DNA from: Acidobacteriota bacterium
GTDB lineage: Bacteria > Acidobacteriota > Terriglobia > UBA7540
Assembly (NCBI GenBank): GCA_021789565.1
Contig: JAJYJL010000213.1
Span: forward strand, 1 to 6,002
Length of the DNA: 6,002 bases
Reading direction: 5' to 3'
Each line of letters begins with the position of its first letter. The stretch's first letter is position 1. The notes under the pieces are model-generated. The model ran no database searches. It saw nothing but the letters and a program-made list of their open reading frames with translations, and was not told where the DNA came from. A program made the translations under genes and the position numbers. Below are positions 5,201 to 6,002 of the stretch, one piece after another.

Positions 5201-5722
5201 TTGCGGCTAAATATCGGACGGCTGGCCAAAGATCACGATAGGGCGGCTTTTGATTGCGGAGACCCGGAACTTAACAAGTATTTGAGGCTCTTCGCTGGAC
5301 AAAACCAATTCAAGCACCTTGTCGGCACGACATATGTCGCTAGCGAGCAGGACCAGCCGTTCATTATCCTTGGCTACTATACCCTTGCGGCGACTTCGAT
5401 TCCTTTCTACTTACTCGTTGAATTTCCAAATTTAAGGAACCTCCCCTATAAGGACGTACCTGCCGTGCTTCTAGCTCGTCTTGCCGTAAGCCGGCAATTC
5501 CAAAACCAAGGAATCGGTCACCAACTCCTGGGAGATGCAATTAAGAGGACGCTGGAACTCACTCAGACAATAGGTTGCAGGTGTTTAATAGTGGACGCAT
5601 ATCCAAATGCAGTAAGCTGGTACTCCAAATTCGGGATCGTGCCGCTAGGCGGCGATCCCGCCGATTCTCCCACCTGCCGTATGTTGTTGGACCTCCGCAC
5701 GGCGGCACTTGCTGTCAAGTGA
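5201..5722 (+). CDS. GNAT-family acetyltransferase toxin (TacT/AtaT-like)
   Basis: A 173-residue protein of the GNAT toxin type. Known members (TacT, AtaT, KacT) acetylate the amino acid on charged tRNAs and stop translation. The N-terminus has the characteristic FDCGDPELNKYLRLFAGQNQ (residues 17-36). The acetyl-CoA binding motif is LARLAVSRQFQNQGIGHQLL (91-110) with QNQGIG at 101-106 in the place of the Q/R-x-x-G-x-G/A loop. Tyr141 in SWYSKFGI occupies the position of the catalytic tyrosine of TacT. The domain looks intact. Translation appears to start at TTG (5201), four bases after a strong GAGGGG; no ATG fits as well. The weaker start codon may keep toxin output below antitoxin. Base composition looks less GC-rich than tetR, which fits horizontal acquisition. 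Confidence 0.88.
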   Translation: MRLNIGRLAKDHDRAAFDCGDPELNKYLRLFAGQNQFKHLVGTTYVASEQDQPFIILGYYTLAATSIPFYLLVEFPNLRNLPYKDVPAVLLARLAVSRQFQNQGIGHQLLGDAIKRTLELTQTIGCRCLIVDAYPNAVSWYSKFGIVPLGGDPADSPTCRMLLDLRTAALAVK

Positions 5723-5924
5723 GTTACACCGTTTGGCTCGGGAATGATACCAGGCGAATCGATTTTTTCTTGCATTATTTGGTCTATTCATTGTCCACCC
5801 CTTTGCAGGGTTGTGAAATTGAAATCAGGACAATCTCCGTCATTGCAGTCCGTTGTTCCCTGTCCTGCGCCGTGATAGCATCACTACCTTATCGAGTGGA
5901 GCGGGCAGGAGAACGACGGCCGGC
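5723..5924 (+). other. Intergenic region between toxin and pheA
   Basis: About 200 bases with no gene. ATTGTCC (5790-5796) and GGACAAT (5828-5834) are perfect 7-bp inverted arms. Inside them ACCC/GGGT (5798-5801, 5809-5812) can pair. The stretch must hold the toxin transcript end and the pheA promoter, but no convincing -35/-10 pair or intrinsic terminator is visible. Confidence 0.4.
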
Positions 5925-6002
5925 ATGAAAAAAGAGACGATTGCATTCCAGGGCGAGCGGGGGGCCTTCAGCGAAGAAGCCGCTTACAAACTGCTGGGCC
6001 GC
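5925..6002 (+). CDS. pheA: Prephenate dehydratase, N-terminal fragment (runs off window)
   Basis: Only the first 26 codons are present. They read MKKETIAFQGERGAFSEEAA followed by YKLLGR. The IAFQGERGAFSEEAA signature is the conserved start of prephenate dehydratase, which converts prephenate to phenylpyruvate in phenylalanine biosynthesis. The absence of an N-terminal chorismate mutase region suggests the monofunctional form, or one with a C-terminal ACT domain outside the window. An AGGAG lies about 13 bases before the ATG, longer than ideal, but no alternative in-frame start is present upstream. It begins about 200 bases after the toxin gene and is probably expressed separately. The gene is cut by the window end, not truncated in the genome as far as can be told. 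Confidence 0.87.
   Translation, partial: MKKETIAFQGERGAFSEEAAYKLLGR

Noticed and set aside
5757..5770. Intrinsic terminator for the toxin transcript (AATCGATT followed by six T)
   Set aside because: The palindrome has no loop and no GC-rich stem precedes the T-run, so a functional terminator is not supported.

Overview
This is a bacterial chromosomal window of moderately high GC. The best guess for its source is an Acidobacteriota (Terriglobia-like) genome. The reasons are the style of the exopolysaccharide export protein (C-terminus ending in a RRGAEAA...WGHY-type tail), the UpxY-type NusG paralogue, and tandem copies of a CACGAC-TAAA-GTCGTG palindrome of a kind I recall from acidobacterial genomes. 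This assignment is inference; there is no rRNA or species-level marker in the window.

Left part (1-3387), minus strand: an exopolysaccharide control and export locus. Read in transcription order, it starts with a LuxR/NarL-type response-regulator-like protein with a degenerate receiver (3387 to 2722). A non-coding stretch of about 0.7 kb follows, rich in inverted repeats and holding a possible ops-like element. Then comes a UpxY/RfaH-like NusG paralogue (2007 to 1408), whose 3' end overlaps the start of a periplasmic Wza-like polysaccharide export protein with two SLBB-type segments (about 1427 to 270). The probable logic is that the LuxR protein controls initiation, the NusG paralogue keeps polymerase going through a long operon, and the export protein helps build the secretion channel. 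Beyond the export gene, the window edge holds three full copies and one partial copy of a 59-bp palindromic tandem repeat.

Middle (3388-3973): a non-coding stretch of about 0.6 kb between the divergent luxR and tetR genes. It contains a probable luxR promoter flanked by an inverted repeat, an AT-rich island with short direct repeats, and a GC-rich nested hairpin before tetR.

Right part (3974-6002), plus strand: a TetR-family repressor; a 28-nt sequence just after it that resembles the T-arm and acceptor end of a tRNA; a two-gene toxin-antitoxin module (a ribbon-helix-helix-like putative antitoxin followed by a GNAT acetyltransferase toxin with a TTG start); and the first 26 codons of prephenate dehydratase (pheA), which runs off the window. 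The toxin-antitoxin module looks less GC-rich than tetR by eye and may be a later insertion. Its promoter region carries four AAGTC/GACTT half-sites that are good candidates for autoregulation.

The most interesting items are the toxin-antitoxin module with an unusually long antitoxin and its operator array, the tRNA-like fragment beside it, the ops-like element in the UpxY leader, and the 59-bp palindromic tandem repeat.
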